From an uncultured Paludibaculum sp. (lineage in GTDB: Bacteria > Acidobacteriota > Terriglobia > Bryobacterales > Bryobacteraceae): 64,000 nt of DNA. The notes below the pieces were generated by a model that saw only the letters and a list, made by a program, of their open reading frames with translations, was not told the origin of the DNA and searched no databases. The translations under genes and the position numbers were made by a program. This document shows, piece after piece, positions 9,058 through 18,557 of the stretch (the stretch's first letter is position 1; each line of letters begins with the position of its first letter). The stretch lies in contig NZ_OY762269.1 in assembly GCF_963665245.1 (NCBI RefSeq), positions 3,468,237 through 3,532,236 on the forward strand, read 5' to 3'.

Positions 9058-10617
9058 TCACGCCTCATCCAGCACGCGCCGGACCCGGTTCACCAGTTCA
9101 TCCACCGTAAACGGCTTCGGCAGAAACCGGGCGCCCGGCGACAGCAGGCCGCGGCGGATGGCCTGTTCCTCGGAGTGGCCCGAGATGTAGAGAACCTTCA
9201 GCCCAGGTACGCGGCCGCGGAGCGTTTCCGCCAGCGGGCCGCCTCCCGCATCCGGCAGATTCACGTCGGTGAGCAGAAGTTGGATGTGCGCCTCTGGACG
9301 TCCCGCGATCTCTTCCGCCTCCTTGCCGTTGGATGCCTCCAGTACCTGATAGCCGCGCTTGCGCAGGATTGTCGTGATGAGGCGGCGGATGCCCTCTTCG
9401 TCCTCGACCAGGAGGATCGTTTCCGTTCCGGCGGGCGTGGCTGCGGCGCTCACGGCAACCGCCTCTGGCGCTCCCTCAACGCGGGGCAGGCAGATAGTAA
9501 AAGTAGAGCCATGGTGCAACGTGCTCTTTACCCGAATGATACCGCCGCCTTGATTGACGATTCGCTGCACCGTCGCAAGGCCCAGGCCCGTGCCCCCTGC
9601 CTTCGTCGTGAAGAACGGTTCGAAGAGCCGCTGTTTGGCGGCCGCGTCCATGCCGCAGCCGTTGTCTCTCACCGTAATCACAGAGTATTGGCCGGCCTGC
9701 GCGTGGGATTCTTCCGGGTTCAGGGCGGCGCGCCGCGTCGAGATGTGGATCGTGCCACCACGGCCGCGCAGCGCGTCCCGCGCATTCAGGACGAGATTGA
9801 CCAGCACCTGATCGATGCGGCCACGCTCCATCGAGACGAAGCCGGCGCGGGGTGAGAGCCGGAACGTCAGAGTCATGTCGGGCGGCAGCAGGCGCCGCAT
9901 CATGCCGACGAGGTCATAGATCGCTCCATTCAGAGGCGTCGCTTTCTGCGTGGGCGCGCACTGCCTCCGGTTGAAGGAGAGCAGTTCCTTCACTAGGCTG
10001 GAGGCTCTTTCCACCGCCTTGAGGATCTCTCTGGCGTTCTCCCGCAAGGGATCGAATGGCGGAAGGTGGTCGAGCAATAACTGGTTGTGACCGTTGACGA
10101 TCGTCAGCAGATTGTTGAAGTCGTGAACAATGCCGCCCACCAGGTGGCCGGCGACTTCGATGCGCTGCACGTCAATGAGCCGGCTCTCCAGTCTCTTGCG
10201 TTGCGTGCTGTCTGAAATGAACGCAATCACGATCGGGGATCCGCCCCACGCCGTGTGACGCAGTTCGACGGCCACGGGAAACTCAGCACCATTCTTGCGT
10301 TTCCCTGCGAAATCCCCGCTCCTGTCAGGCTGCGAGAAATCCCCACTGAGAAAATAGTGAATGCGCGGATCGGGATTGGCGCCGTAGCCCGGATCGGGCA
10401 GCAGCATCTGGACAGGCTGGCCTGTCATCTCGGCCCGAGTGTAGGAGAACATACTCTCAGCGCTTCGGTTCGCCTGGAGTATGGTGCCTTTGGCGTCAAT
10501 CATCAGAATCGCTTGCGGAGCCGCCTCGAAGACAGTCCGAAGCGTGACCTCGGAGGCGTCCGCCGGTCCCACATCGGGCTGCACCGCACCAGATGCCGGG
10601 CTCCTCTCATGAGCCAT
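9058..10617 (-). CDS. PAS hybrid histidine kinase with C-terminal receiver
   Basis: 519 residues. A PAS domain spans about residues 25-135 (VFEAAPQAILMIDAKGTILQ). An NtrB-like dimerisation helix carries the phospho-acceptor His in GGIVHDFNNLLTIVNGH. The HATPase region shows VLVNLVLNARDAL (N box) and FFTTKAGGTGLGLATVQRIV (G box). A receiver domain lies at about 395-515, with acidic residues LLVEDEEG, the phospho-acceptor Asp in LLLTDVNLPD, and LYISGHS. No transmembrane segment is visible, so it is probably a cytoplasmic sensor. No DNA-binding response regulator is next to it, so its output partner is unknown. The ATG at 10617 is preferred to the ATG at 10659 because AAGGAGG lies 8 bases upstream. 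Confidence 0.9.
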   Translation of the reverse strand: MAHERSPASGAVQPDVGPADASEVTLRTVFEAAPQAILMIDAKGTILQANRSAESMFSYTRAEMTGQPVQMLLPDPGYGANPDPRIHYFLSGDFSQPDRSGDFAGKRKNGAEFPVAVELRHTAWGGSPIVIAFISDSTQRKRLESRLIDVQRIEVAGHLVGGIVHDFNNLLTIVNGHNQLLLDHLPPFDPLRENAREILKAVERASSLVKELLSFNRRQCAPTQKATPLNGAIYDLVGMMRRLLPPDMTLTFRLSPRAGFVSMERGRIDQVLVNLVLNARDALRGRGGTIHISTRRAALNPEESHAQAGQYSVITVRDNGCGMDAAAKQRLFEPFFTTKAGGTGLGLATVQRIVNQGGGIIRVKSTLHHGSTFTICLPRVEGAPEAVAVSAAATPAGTETILLVEDEEGIRRLITTILRKRGYQVLEASNGKEAEEIAGRPEAHIQLLLTDVNLPDAGGGPLAETLRGRVPGLKVLYISGHSEEQAIRRGLLSPGARFLPKPFTVDELVNRVRRVLDEA

Positions 10618-10625
10618 CGAGCCAG

Positions 10626-10632
10626 CCTCCTT
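10626..10632 (-). promoter_or_regulatory. Ribosome binding site deciding the kinase start
   Basis: AAGGAGG on the minus strand, 8 bases before the ATG at 10617. It argues against the in-frame ATG 14 codons upstream. Confidence 0.8.
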
Positions 10633-10751
10633 GAGTGGACTCCGCCCAGCGCACTTCATCGGCAGGTGCTGGCAGTATAAATCGACGCGCGAGGAGTGTC
10701 CACCCTAAATTGGCAAAATGTGTTCGGTGGAATTGTCACGCTGGCTACAGG

Positions 10752-11768
10752 TTATGCCGGATCCTGCATCGTCCCGCAATGAATCGTTCCCAATCCGAGT
10801 ACCAGATCGACGCAGTACAAGCCAATTACGTCGCGCGTGGGGAAAAGGCGTGCCAGAATATTCAGGGCAACTCGGTCGTTGGGATCCTGAAATACCGGAA
10901 CCAGGACGACTCCATTGGCGATATAGAAATTGGCATAGGACGCAGGAAGGCGTTGCCCGTCGAAAAAGACCGGGCGCGGCATGGGCAGCTCGACGACGCG
11001 CAGGGCATTGCCATCCAGACCCTTCATTCTGCGCAGTAGTCGGACATTCTCCGCCAGCGGTTCGTAGTTTTCCTCTTCGCGATCCTCTTCCACGGCGATT
11101 GCCACCGTACGTTCGTCGGTGAACCGGGCCAAGTCGTCGACATGTCCATGGGTGTCGTCGCCCGCAATGCCGCGCCGCAGCCAGAGCACTTTTTCGATGC
11201 CGAGGTAACCGTGGAACAAGGCCTCGAGTTGCTCCCGTTCCAGGCCGGGATTGCGCGCTTGTATGTCACTGAGGAGACACTCCTCAGTTGTCAGCATCAG
11301 GCCCGCTCCGTTTACATCGATGCTGCCGCCCTCCAGCACCACGCGCCGGCCATTCCACTCCGGCTTGACGATCTTCGCCTTTGATGCGCGGGCCGCCTTC
11401 TCGCCGGCCGCGTCATCATTCTTCCAGTTCGGATACTTGGCCCAGCCGTTGAAGCGCCATTTCGTGGCGATCTTCTCGCCGCCTGGGCCCTTCACTGAAA
11501 GCGGGCAGTAGTCGCGCGTCCAGCTGCGGTTCGTCTCGGCCTCGACGAACAGGACGTTGCCGTTCCAGGCGCCGCACTTCTCCAACACCGACCGTGCCCG
11601 CTTCACGTGCTTCGGCGGGATGAGAATCCGCACCTGCTCGCGGCGGCTGAGGATGCGCACAATCTCCCCGTAGAGGAACGGAATTGGCGTGAACTTCCCC
11701 GGCCAATCGGTGGTCTCATGCGGCCAGCCCAGCCAGGTAGCCTCATGCGGTGCCCATTCGGACGGCAT
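10752..11768 (-). CDS. aguA: Agmatine deiminase (agmatine iminohydrolase)
   Basis: 338 residues of the peptidyl-arginine/agmatine deiminase family. It hydrolyses agmatine to N-carbamoylputrescine and ammonia in the cytoplasm. Family marks are the N-terminus MPSEWAPHEATWLGWPHE, TNRSWTRDYCPLSV, GDDTHGHVDDLARF with catalytic His/Asp, and the catalytic Cys in LGTIHCGTM near the C-terminus. Length is typical. The ATG at 11768 matches the usual start of the family; a GTG at 11795 would overlap the upstream gene. It lies 8 bases after aguB on the same strand, so the two-step route to putrescine appears to be one transcription unit. Confidence 0.93.
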   Translation of the reverse strand: MPSEWAPHEATWLGWPHETTDWPGKFTPIPFLYGEIVRILSRREQVRILIPPKHVKRARSVLEKCGAWNGNVLFVEAETNRSWTRDYCPLSVKGPGGEKIATKWRFNGWAKYPNWKNDDAAGEKAARASKAKIVKPEWNGRRVVLEGGSIDVNGAGLMLTTEECLLSDIQARNPGLEREQLEALFHGYLGIEKVLWLRRGIAGDDTHGHVDDLARFTDERTVAIAVEEDREEENYEPLAENVRLLRRMKGLDGNALRVVELPMPRPVFFDGQRLPASYANFYIANGVVLVPVFQDPNDRVALNILARLFPTRDVIGLYCVDLVLGLGTIHCGTMQDPA

Positions 11769-11776
11769 GCGATGCG

Positions 11777-12673
11777 TTACTTGTTGCCCAGCCACCGCTC
11801 GGTGATCCCCCCATAAGAGTCAATGCGGCGATCGCGCAGGAAGGGCCAGTTGCGGCGCACTTCCTCGATGCGGCGCCGGTCGCATTCGACGACGAGGATC
11901 TCTTCCCTGTCGTTGGATGCCTCGGCCACCAGGACACCGAACGGGTCGGCGACAAAACTGTTGCCCCAGAACTCCAGGCCGCGATCCGGCGTGCCTTCGA
12001 AACCGACGCGGTTGACCGCGGCGACATACACGCCATTGGCAATGGCATGGCCGCGTTGCACGGTGCGCCACGCGTCGAGTTGTGCGTCTCCGTACTGCGC
12101 CTTCTCCGCCGGATGCCAGCCGATGGCCGTGGGGTAAAACAAAATGTCCGCCCCTTGTAGTGCGGTCAGGCGCGCGCCCTCGGGGTACCACTGATCCCAA
12201 CACACCAGCACGCCGATGCGGCCGAAGGGCGTTTCGAAGTTCTTGAAGCCCAGGTCCCCCGGTGTGAAGTAGAACTTCTCGAAGAACAGCGGATCGTCGG
12301 GGATGTGCATCTTGCGATACACACCCTGCAGCGAGCCGTCGGCGTTCAGGATGGCGGCGGTGTTGTGATACAGTCCGGCCGCGCGGCGCTCAAACAGGCT
12401 GGCGACAATGACGACACCGTGCTCCTTGGCGAGTTGCCCCATCACTTCGGTGGATGGCCCCGGTATGGGCTCGGCCAGGTCGAACAGGTCGGCGCTCTCG
12501 TCACGGCAGAAGTACTGCGACCGGAACAACTCCTGCAGACAAATGATTTGGGCTCCGCGCGCGGCGGCCTCGCGCACCTTGGCGGCCGCTTTGTCGAGGT
12601 TCTCTTGCGGATCCAGCGAGCACGCCGTCTGGACCAGCCCGATGCGGAACTTGGTTTGGGATTCCCCAGGCAT
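11777..12673 (-). CDS. aguB: N-carbamoylputrescine amidase
   Basis: 298-residue nitrilase-superfamily amidase that converts N-carbamoylputrescine to putrescine, CO2 and ammonia. The Glu-Lys-Cys catalytic triad is visible: Glu in CLQELFRSQYF, Lys in YRKMHIPDDP, and Cys in VLVCWDQWYPE. The AguB-type GLEFWGNSFVADPFG block is also present, and length and motifs match AguB well. It is the upstream gene of the aguB-aguA pair. Its ATG faces the divergent M14 peptidase gene with only 16 bp between starts, so at least one promoter must lie within coding sequence. Confidence 0.94.
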   Translation of the reverse strand: MPGESQTKFRIGLVQTACSLDPQENLDKAAAKVREAAARGAQIICLQELFRSQYFCRDESADLFDLAEPIPGPSTEVMGQLAKEHGVVIVASLFERRAAGLYHNTAAILNADGSLQGVYRKMHIPDDPLFFEKFYFTPGDLGFKNFETPFGRIGVLVCWDQWYPEGARLTALQGADILFYPTAIGWHPAEKAQYGDAQLDAWRTVQRGHAIANGVYVAAVNRVGFEGTPDRGLEFWGNSFVADPFGVLVAEASNDREEILVVECDRRRIEEVRRNWPFLRDRRIDSYGGITERWLGNK

Positions 12674-12689
12674 ATTACGATTGTTCCAT

Positions 12690-15086
12690 ATGGTCTTGAC
12701 TCAGGTCACTCGCCGGCGGGCAATTCTTACCATTCTTTGCGCCTTCTCCGCCGTGGGCGCGGTGCCGGCTCCCAGGGAACACTTTGGGTTCACCCCCGGT
12801 GATGATCACAAACTGGCGAACTATCAGGAGGTGATCGGCTACTTCCAGAAGCTGGCCGCCTCGTCCGACCGCATCAAGTTGGTGGAGTTCGGCAAGAGTT
12901 CGGAAGGGCGCGCGACCTACGTTGCGTTCATCAGTTCGGCCGAGAATCTGAAGAAGTTGGATCAGTATCGTGAGATGAACCGTCGCCTGGCACTCGGCTT
13001 GGCCACGCCCGAAGAGGCCATCCGTCTCTCCAGGGAAAGTAAAGCCATCGTCTGGATCGATTCCGGATTGCATGCGACCGAGGTGGCCCCCGTGCAGCAG
13101 GCGCCGCATCTGGCCTACAAGATGGTGACCGGCGAGACGGAGGAGATCCGGCGCATCCGCGACAACGTGATCCTGATGCAGGTGCCGGTGATCAATCCGG
13201 ACGGCCTGGACATGACGGCCGGCTGGTATCGCAAGAACGTGGGCACGCCGCACGAACTCGCTCCGCTGCCGACGCTCTATCAGAAGTACTCGGGTCACGA
13301 CAACAATCGGGACTGGTTCATGCTCAATCTGCCGGAGACCCGCAACGTCTGCCGCCTGCTGTTCCGCGAGTGGTTCCCTCAGATCGTCTACAACCAGCAT
13401 CAGGTGGCTCCGTTCCCGGCGCGCATCTTCATTCCCCCTTACGCCGAGCCGCTAAATCCGAATATCCCGGCGGCGGTGATGGAAGGGATCAACGGCATCG
13501 GTGCGGCCATGCGCGAGCGTTTTGCCCGCGAGAACAAGGCCGGCGCCATTTCCTACAACGGCTTCGATGCCTGGTGGAATGGCGGCCTGCGGTCGGCCCC
13601 GGCGTTTCACAATATGCACGGGATTCTTACCGAGACCGCGTTGTACCAGTACGCCACGCCGAAGGTCTACAAGCTGTCGGAGATCCCTGAGCGCTTCGCC
13701 ACCGGCATCCCGGCGCGCGAACCGTCGGTGTTCTACGAGAAGCCCTGGCTGGGCGGACGCTGGGCCCTGATGGATGCGGTCGACTACATGTTGACGGCCG
13801 ACTTCGCAATCCTCGAACTCGCTGCATCCCGTCCCCAGCAGTACCTCTTCAAGGCCTGGGAGATGGCGCATTCGCAGATCGCGGCCGGCCAGAAGGGAGG
13901 GCCGTTCGCCTACGTCATCCCGGCCGATGGCTCGAACGCCTGGCCGGCCGAAGAGATGCTGCGGCGCATGCAAGGCGCTGGAGTGGAGGTCCGCAAGACG
14001 ACGGCGCCCGTCGAGGCGAATGGGAAAAGCTACGCCGCTGGATCGTACCTGCTGCTGGCCGCGCAGCCGTTCCGCGGGTATGTGGTGGATCTGATGGAAC
14101 CGCAGAAATACCCTGAGATCCGCTCCAGCGCGAATGGTCCGGTGAAGCGGCCCTATGACCTCGCCGGTTGGACGCTGCCCTACCAGATGGGCGTGCAGTT
14201 CGCCCGGATCGACCAGCCAGTGACCATCTCGTCGGAGCTGATCGGAGACCTGCCTGCGCACGAGGCGCCCGCCTCGTGGTTGCCGAAACCTGGTGTGCCC
14301 AAGCCGCGCGTGGCGCTCTACGAGCCCTACCTCGCCAACAGCGATACCGGGTGGACGCAGTGGACGCTCGATTACTTCCACATCGACAACACGCTGGTGC
14401 ACAACTCGGATTTGCGCGGCGCCGATCTGCGCTCGCGCTATGACACCATCATCCTCGCGCAGCAGTCGATGAACTCGATTCTTCACGGGACACGCGAAGG
14501 CGAGAGCAGTGGACGCGGCGAGCCCCGCAGCGGAGAGGCGCACAACCAGCAGCGGCCGGAATTCACCGGCGGCATTGGCGTGGAAGGCGCGCGCAATCTG
14601 CAGGAGTTTGTGCGGCAGGGCGGTACGCTGGTCGCCCTCGATACCGCAACCGAGCTGCCCCTGGCCCTGTTCCCCATTGGTGTGCGCGGCGTGCTGCGCG
14701 GCAGCGAGGGCGAGGGTGGCTGGTCGTGCCCTGGTTCTCTTCTGCACCTGAATGTCGACACGACGCAGCCGCTGGCACAGGGCGTGGCCCCGGATGCCAT
14801 TGCGACGTCCACCGGCGGTCAGGCGTTCGAGATCTCACTGCTGCCCGAGTTCAACCAGGGCGATCGGGAAGTGAAGGCGGTCGCGACCTATGCCAAGCAG
14901 AATCTTCTAGCCAGCGGCTGGATCGCGGGTGAGCGCGTGGTGGCCGGCAAGCCGGCTGTGGTCTCCGCGCGGATGGGTCAGGGCCGCGTGGTGCTCATCG
15001 GCTTCCGGACCCAGTTCCGCGGGCAGAGCTTCGGAACGTTCAAGTTCCTGCTGAATGCAATCTATCAGAGCGTCCCGGCGCAGTAG
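12690..15086 (+). CDS. Secreted M14-family zinc carboxypeptidase
   Basis: 798 residues with an N-terminal hydrophobic export signal (RRRAILTILCAFSAVGAVPA). The M14 domain spans about residues 40-350. Zinc ligands appear in WIDSGLHATEVAP (His and Glu) and YNQHQVAPFP (His). The substrate-binding NRDWFMLNLPET is characteristic of this large secreted subfamily. Residues about 500-760 form a second region with short glutamine-amidotransferase-like motifs (VRQGGTLVALDTATELPL). The start is an ATG at 12690; a TTG at 12696 would give an equally good signal peptide. The open frame continues upstream to 12408, but that extension runs antisense through aguB and is rejected. Probable role: periplasmic peptide degradation. 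Confidence 0.88.
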   Translation: MVLTQVTRRRAILTILCAFSAVGAVPAPREHFGFTPGDDHKLANYQEVIGYFQKLAASSDRIKLVEFGKSSEGRATYVAFISSAENLKKLDQYREMNRRLALGLATPEEAIRLSRESKAIVWIDSGLHATEVAPVQQAPHLAYKMVTGETEEIRRIRDNVILMQVPVINPDGLDMTAGWYRKNVGTPHELAPLPTLYQKYSGHDNNRDWFMLNLPETRNVCRLLFREWFPQIVYNQHQVAPFPARIFIPPYAEPLNPNIPAAVMEGINGIGAAMRERFARENKAGAISYNGFDAWWNGGLRSAPAFHNMHGILTETALYQYATPKVYKLSEIPERFATGIPAREPSVFYEKPWLGGRWALMDAVDYMLTADFAILELAASRPQQYLFKAWEMAHSQIAAGQKGGPFAYVIPADGSNAWPAEEMLRRMQGAGVEVRKTTAPVEANGKSYAAGSYLLLAAQPFRGYVVDLMEPQKYPEIRSSANGPVKRPYDLAGWTLPYQMGVQFARIDQPVTISSELIGDLPAHEAPASWLPKPGVPKPRVALYEPYLANSDTGWTQWTLDYFHIDNTLVHNSDLRGADLRSRYDTIILAQQSMNSILHGTREGESSGRGEPRSGEAHNQQRPEFTGGIGVEGARNLQEFVRQGGTLVALDTATELPLALFPIGVRGVLRGSEGEGGWSCPGSLLHLNVDTTQPLAQGVAPDAIATSTGGQAFEISLLPEFNQGDREVKAVATYAKQNLLASGWIAGERVVAGKPAVVSARMGQGRVVLIGFRTQFRGQSFGTFKFLLNAIYQSVPAQ

Positions 15087-15089
15087 CCA

Positions 15090-17528
15090 TCAGCCCTTGA
15101 TGACGATGTTCACCAGCTTGCCGGGCAGCGTGATCACTTTCACGATGGGCCGGCCGGCGATGAACGCCTGCACCTTCTCGTCGGCCAGGGCTAGGGCTTC
15201 CTGCTCTTCCTTGGTCGACCCGTGCGGTGCCGTGATGCGGCCACGCAGTTTGCCGTTCACCTGCACCGGAATCTCCAGCGCCTCTTCCTTGGCCAATTCC
15301 GGATCGAACACGGGCCAGGGCTGGCGGAAGACCGGACCGGTACGGCCGATGGTCGCCCAGAGTTCCTCGGCGGCGTAAGGCGCGAACGGCGCGATCAGCA
15401 GCGTGAGTTTCGCTGCCACTTCCTGCCGGACAGCCGGAGACATGCCCGGTTCCGCGGCCTGCAATGCATTCAACAGCTCCATCAGAGCCGCGATGGAGGT
15501 GTTGAAGTGCCACCGGTTGTCGAAATCCGATGTGATCTTGCGGATGGTCTGGTGGAGTTTGCGCAGGGCCTGCGCGTCCGTCTCGCCGCTGCCTTCGGTG
15601 GCGTCGGCATTGCGCGTGACCCACTTGAAGAGGCGCGTCAGGAAGCGGTACTGGCCCTCGACGCTGGACTCGTTCCAGTCCATGTTCTTCTCGGGCGGAG
15701 CCGCGAAGAGCGTGAACAGACGGCACGTGTCGGCGCCGTACTTCTCCACCATCTCATCGGGGTCGACGATGTTGCCCTTCGACTTCGACATGGTCTGCCC
15801 GTTCAACTGCACCATGCCCTGTGTGAACAGGTTCTTGAACGGCTCGTCCACCGTCACCAGGCCGATGTCGCGCATCACCTTGCACCAGAAGCGCGAGTAG
15901 AGCAGGTGCAGAATCGCATGCGTCACGCCGCCGATGTACTGATCCACCGGGAACCATGGCTTCACCGCCTCGGGCGCGAAGGGTAGCTTGTCGTTCTTCG
16001 GATCGACGTAGCGGAAGAAGTACCACGACGAGTCGACAAAGGTGTCCATCGTGTCCGTCTCTCGCTGGGCCGCGCCGCCGCACTTCGGACACGTTGTGTT
16101 CAGAAAGCTCGGATGATTCGCCAGCGGCGACTTGCCCTGGCCCGTCAGTTCTACGTCGGAGGGCAGCAGGACCGGCAGTTGATCGTCGGGCACCGGCACC
16201 ACACCGCAATCCGGGCAGTGGATCACGGGGATCGGTGTGCCCCAGTAGCGCTGGCGCGAGACGCCCCAGTCCTTCAACCGGTAAGTGATCGCCGCCTCGC
16301 CAAAGCCCTGTTCCTTGGCCCGCGCGCTCATTAGTTTGCGGGCGTCGGCGCTGGGCAGGCCCGACCATTCGCCCGAGTTCTCCACGATGCCGTACTCGGT
16401 GAACGGCTCCGTCACAATGCTGACGAGCGGGCCGTCCACGGGCCGGATGACCGGCACGATGGAGATGCCGTACTTGGTGCAAAACTCGAAGTCGCGCTCG
16501 TCGTGCCCGGGCACGGCCATGATCGCGCCGGTGCCGTAGCCCCACAACACGAAGTTGCCCACCCAGATCGGTACAGACGCACCGTTGTAAGGGTTCACGG
16601 CGTAGTGGCCCGTGAAGAAGCCCTCTTTGACGAGGTTCTCGGGATCCTTCCGGCTTTGGTCGTCGACCATCGCCTTCAGTTGCACGGCCAATGCGCCCTC
16701 GCAGAGCTGCCGGGAGATGGGATGCTCCGGCGCCAGAATCACGCACGTCGCACCGTAGATGGTGTCGACCCGCGTCGTGAAGACGCGGATCTTCTGGTCC
16801 GTGCCGGCCAGCCCGAAGTCCACCTCGGTGCCTTCGCTGCGGCCGATCCAGTTGCGCTGCATGGTGAGCACCTGGGACGGCCAGCCGGCTTCGATCTGCT
16901 TCATGTCGTCGAGCAACTGCTCGGCGTAGGCGGTAATGCGCAGGAACCACTGGACGAGCTCGCGCTGTTCGACGGGCGTGGTTTCATGGCGCCAGCAGCA
17001 GCCATCCACCACCTGCTCGTTAGCCAGTACGGTGGCACACTCGGGACACCAGTTCACCAGGGAGACCTTGCGGTAAGCCAGGCCCCGCTCCATCATGCGC
17101 AGGAAGAACCACTGATTCCAGCGATAGTATTCGGGCTCACACGTGGAGACTTCGCGATCCCAGTCATAGGCGAAGCCCATGCGCAGGAGCTGCTTCTTCA
17201 TGTGGGCGATGTTCGAGTGGGTCCACTCGCTGGGGTGCCGGTTGTTCTTGATAGCCGCATTCTCAGCGGGCAAACCGAAAGCGTCCCAGCCCATCGGGTG
17301 CAGCACGTCGAAGCCGCGCATCCATTGGTAGCGCGCGAGCGTGTCGCCAATCGAGTAGTTGCGCACATGCCCCATGTGGAGGCGGCCGCTGGGGTAGGGC
17401 AGCATCTCCAACACGTAGTAGCGGGGCTTGCTGCCGTCGTTGACGGCCTTGTAGAGATCAGGATCGGCGGCCCAGCGCTGGGTCCAATTTAGCTCGATTT
17501 CCTGGTGGTTGTACGGCTTTTCCGGCAT
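15090..17528 (-). CDS. leuS: Leucyl-tRNA synthetase
   Basis: 812-residue class I aminoacyl-tRNA synthetase charging tRNA-Leu in the cytoplasm. The HIGH-type motif is PYPSGRLHMGHVRNY and the KMSKS loop is MSKSKGNIVDPDEM. The connective editing domain includes TTRVDTIYGATCVILAPEHP. Cys clusters CPECATVL, CPDCGVVP and CPKCGG fit zinc-binding insertions. The C-terminal anticodon-binding and leucyl-specific regions are present, so the gene looks intact. Length is normal for bacterial LeuRS. The ATG lies inside the end of the upstream nfo gene (40-bp overlap), which suggests coupled expression. It is convergent with the M14 peptidase gene, with only 3 bases between stops. Confidence 0.97.
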   Translation of the reverse strand: MPEKPYNHQEIELNWTQRWAADPDLYKAVNDGSKPRYYVLEMLPYPSGRLHMGHVRNYSIGDTLARYQWMRGFDVLHPMGWDAFGLPAENAAIKNNRHPSEWTHSNIAHMKKQLLRMGFAYDWDREVSTCEPEYYRWNQWFFLRMMERGLAYRKVSLVNWCPECATVLANEQVVDGCCWRHETTPVEQRELVQWFLRITAYAEQLLDDMKQIEAGWPSQVLTMQRNWIGRSEGTEVDFGLAGTDQKIRVFTTRVDTIYGATCVILAPEHPISRQLCEGALAVQLKAMVDDQSRKDPENLVKEGFFTGHYAVNPYNGASVPIWVGNFVLWGYGTGAIMAVPGHDERDFEFCTKYGISIVPVIRPVDGPLVSIVTEPFTEYGIVENSGEWSGLPSADARKLMSARAKEQGFGEAAITYRLKDWGVSRQRYWGTPIPVIHCPDCGVVPVPDDQLPVLLPSDVELTGQGKSPLANHPSFLNTTCPKCGGAAQRETDTMDTFVDSSWYFFRYVDPKNDKLPFAPEAVKPWFPVDQYIGGVTHAILHLLYSRFWCKVMRDIGLVTVDEPFKNLFTQGMVQLNGQTMSKSKGNIVDPDEMVEKYGADTCRLFTLFAAPPEKNMDWNESSVEGQYRFLTRLFKWVTRNADATEGSGETDAQALRKLHQTIRKITSDFDNRWHFNTSIAALMELLNALQAAEPGMSPAVRQEVAAKLTLLIAPFAPYAAEELWATIGRTGPVFRQPWPVFDPELAKEEALEIPVQVNGKLRGRITAPHGSTKEEQEALALADEKVQAFIAGRPIVKVITLPGKLVNIVIKG

Positions 17529-18367
17529 AGTGATTTCAGTGCGTCCACATTGCGTTGGTCGTCGCCCGGCTGGTCGATGGGGGTCTCCAGCACAAACGCC
17601 TTATCTCGCAGCTTCGGATGGTTGAGTATCCTGCGAAAACCTTCCAACCCGATGTGACCTTCTCCTATGTTCGCATGCCGGTCCAGCTTGGAGGCAAAGG
17701 CCCCCTTGGAATCGTTGGTGTGGATGACCGGGATGTTCTCCAGGCCGAGGATCCGCTCGGCGTCCTTCACGGTCTGATTGAGCCCTTCCTCGGTGGAGAC
17801 GTCGAACCCGGAGACATACAAGTGGCACGTGTCCAGGCAGTACCCAATGGGATAAGGAACTTTGCTCGACGCGAGATCCCGAATCGTCTTGAGATCCTCA
17901 AAGGTGCGGCCAATGGTGGATCCCGCCCCGGCAGTGTTCTCCAGCAGCAGCGTGAGGACCTCCGGTTTCAGCCCCTTCGAAGCTGTTTCCAGCGAGCGGG
18001 CCAGTGTTTCGATACCCAACTCCAGCGTGTGGTCCTTGGAACTGCCGGGATGGATGACGAGGTACTCGGCGCCGATGGCGATGGCGCGCTCCAACTCGCC
18101 GCGGAATCCGGCAACGGATTTCTCGCGGATGGCCTCGTCGGCGGAGGCCATGTTGATGAGGTAGCTATCGTGGATCACCAGCGGAGCCAGGTCGTTGGCT
18201 GCCCGGAAGTCCTTCATCTCCTTGGTCTGTTCCTGCGATGGCATCGCCGCGCGCCACATCCGCGGGCTGGCCGAGAAGATCTGCAGGCAGTTGGCGCCCA
18301 ATTCCTGGGCTTTCTTGGCCGCGTTGACCAGCGCGCCCGACGTGGAGCAGTGAATCCCGATTCGCAT
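17489..18367 (-). CDS. nfo: Endonuclease IV (AP endonuclease)
   Basis: 292-residue Nfo family enzyme that incises DNA at apurinic/apyrimidinic sites in base-excision repair. Metal-binding motifs are present in order: APLVIHDSYLINMAS, YLVIHPGSSKDH, LLLENTAGAG, GYCLDTCHLYVSGFD, and HTNDSKGAFASKLDRHANIG. These match the three-zinc TIM-barrel active site. The C-terminus is basic (SLCRKSRTTTRKSS). Its last 40 bp overlap leuS in another frame. The start ATG at 18367 gives the canonical MRIGIHCSTSGAL beginning. It diverges from the esterase gene at 18558. Confidence 0.95.
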   Translation of the reverse strand: MRIGIHCSTSGALVNAAKKAQELGANCLQIFSASPRMWRAAMPSQEQTKEMKDFRAANDLAPLVIHDSYLINMASADEAIREKSVAGFRGELERAIAIGAEYLVIHPGSSKDHTLELGIETLARSLETASKGLKPEVLTLLLENTAGAGSTIGRTFEDLKTIRDLASSKVPYPIGYCLDTCHLYVSGFDVSTEEGLNQTVKDAERILGLENIPVIHTNDSKGAFASKLDRHANIGEGHIGLEGFRRILNHPKLRDKAFVLETPIDQPGDDQRNVDALKSLCRKSRTTTRKSS

Positions 18368-18557
18368 TCCTCAGAGTGTAACCCGTTCCACGTCATTCGC
18401 CCAGAGACTAGGCCCATCCATAGATCGCTATCCTAGGAATGAAGATTTTGTAACCCCGCAGGTAAGGCAAATCGTCTAATCCAGTAGGGGTGTCCTCGCC
18501 CCGAATTGTCCCCGGCGCTCCACGCGAATTGGGGTTTGACTAACGGATATCTGCCAA

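Noticed and set aside
13452..14747. 431-codon open frame on the minus strand across the M14 peptidase gene
   Set aside because: Antisense shadow of a well-supported gene, with an Arg/His/Pro-rich product and no domains.
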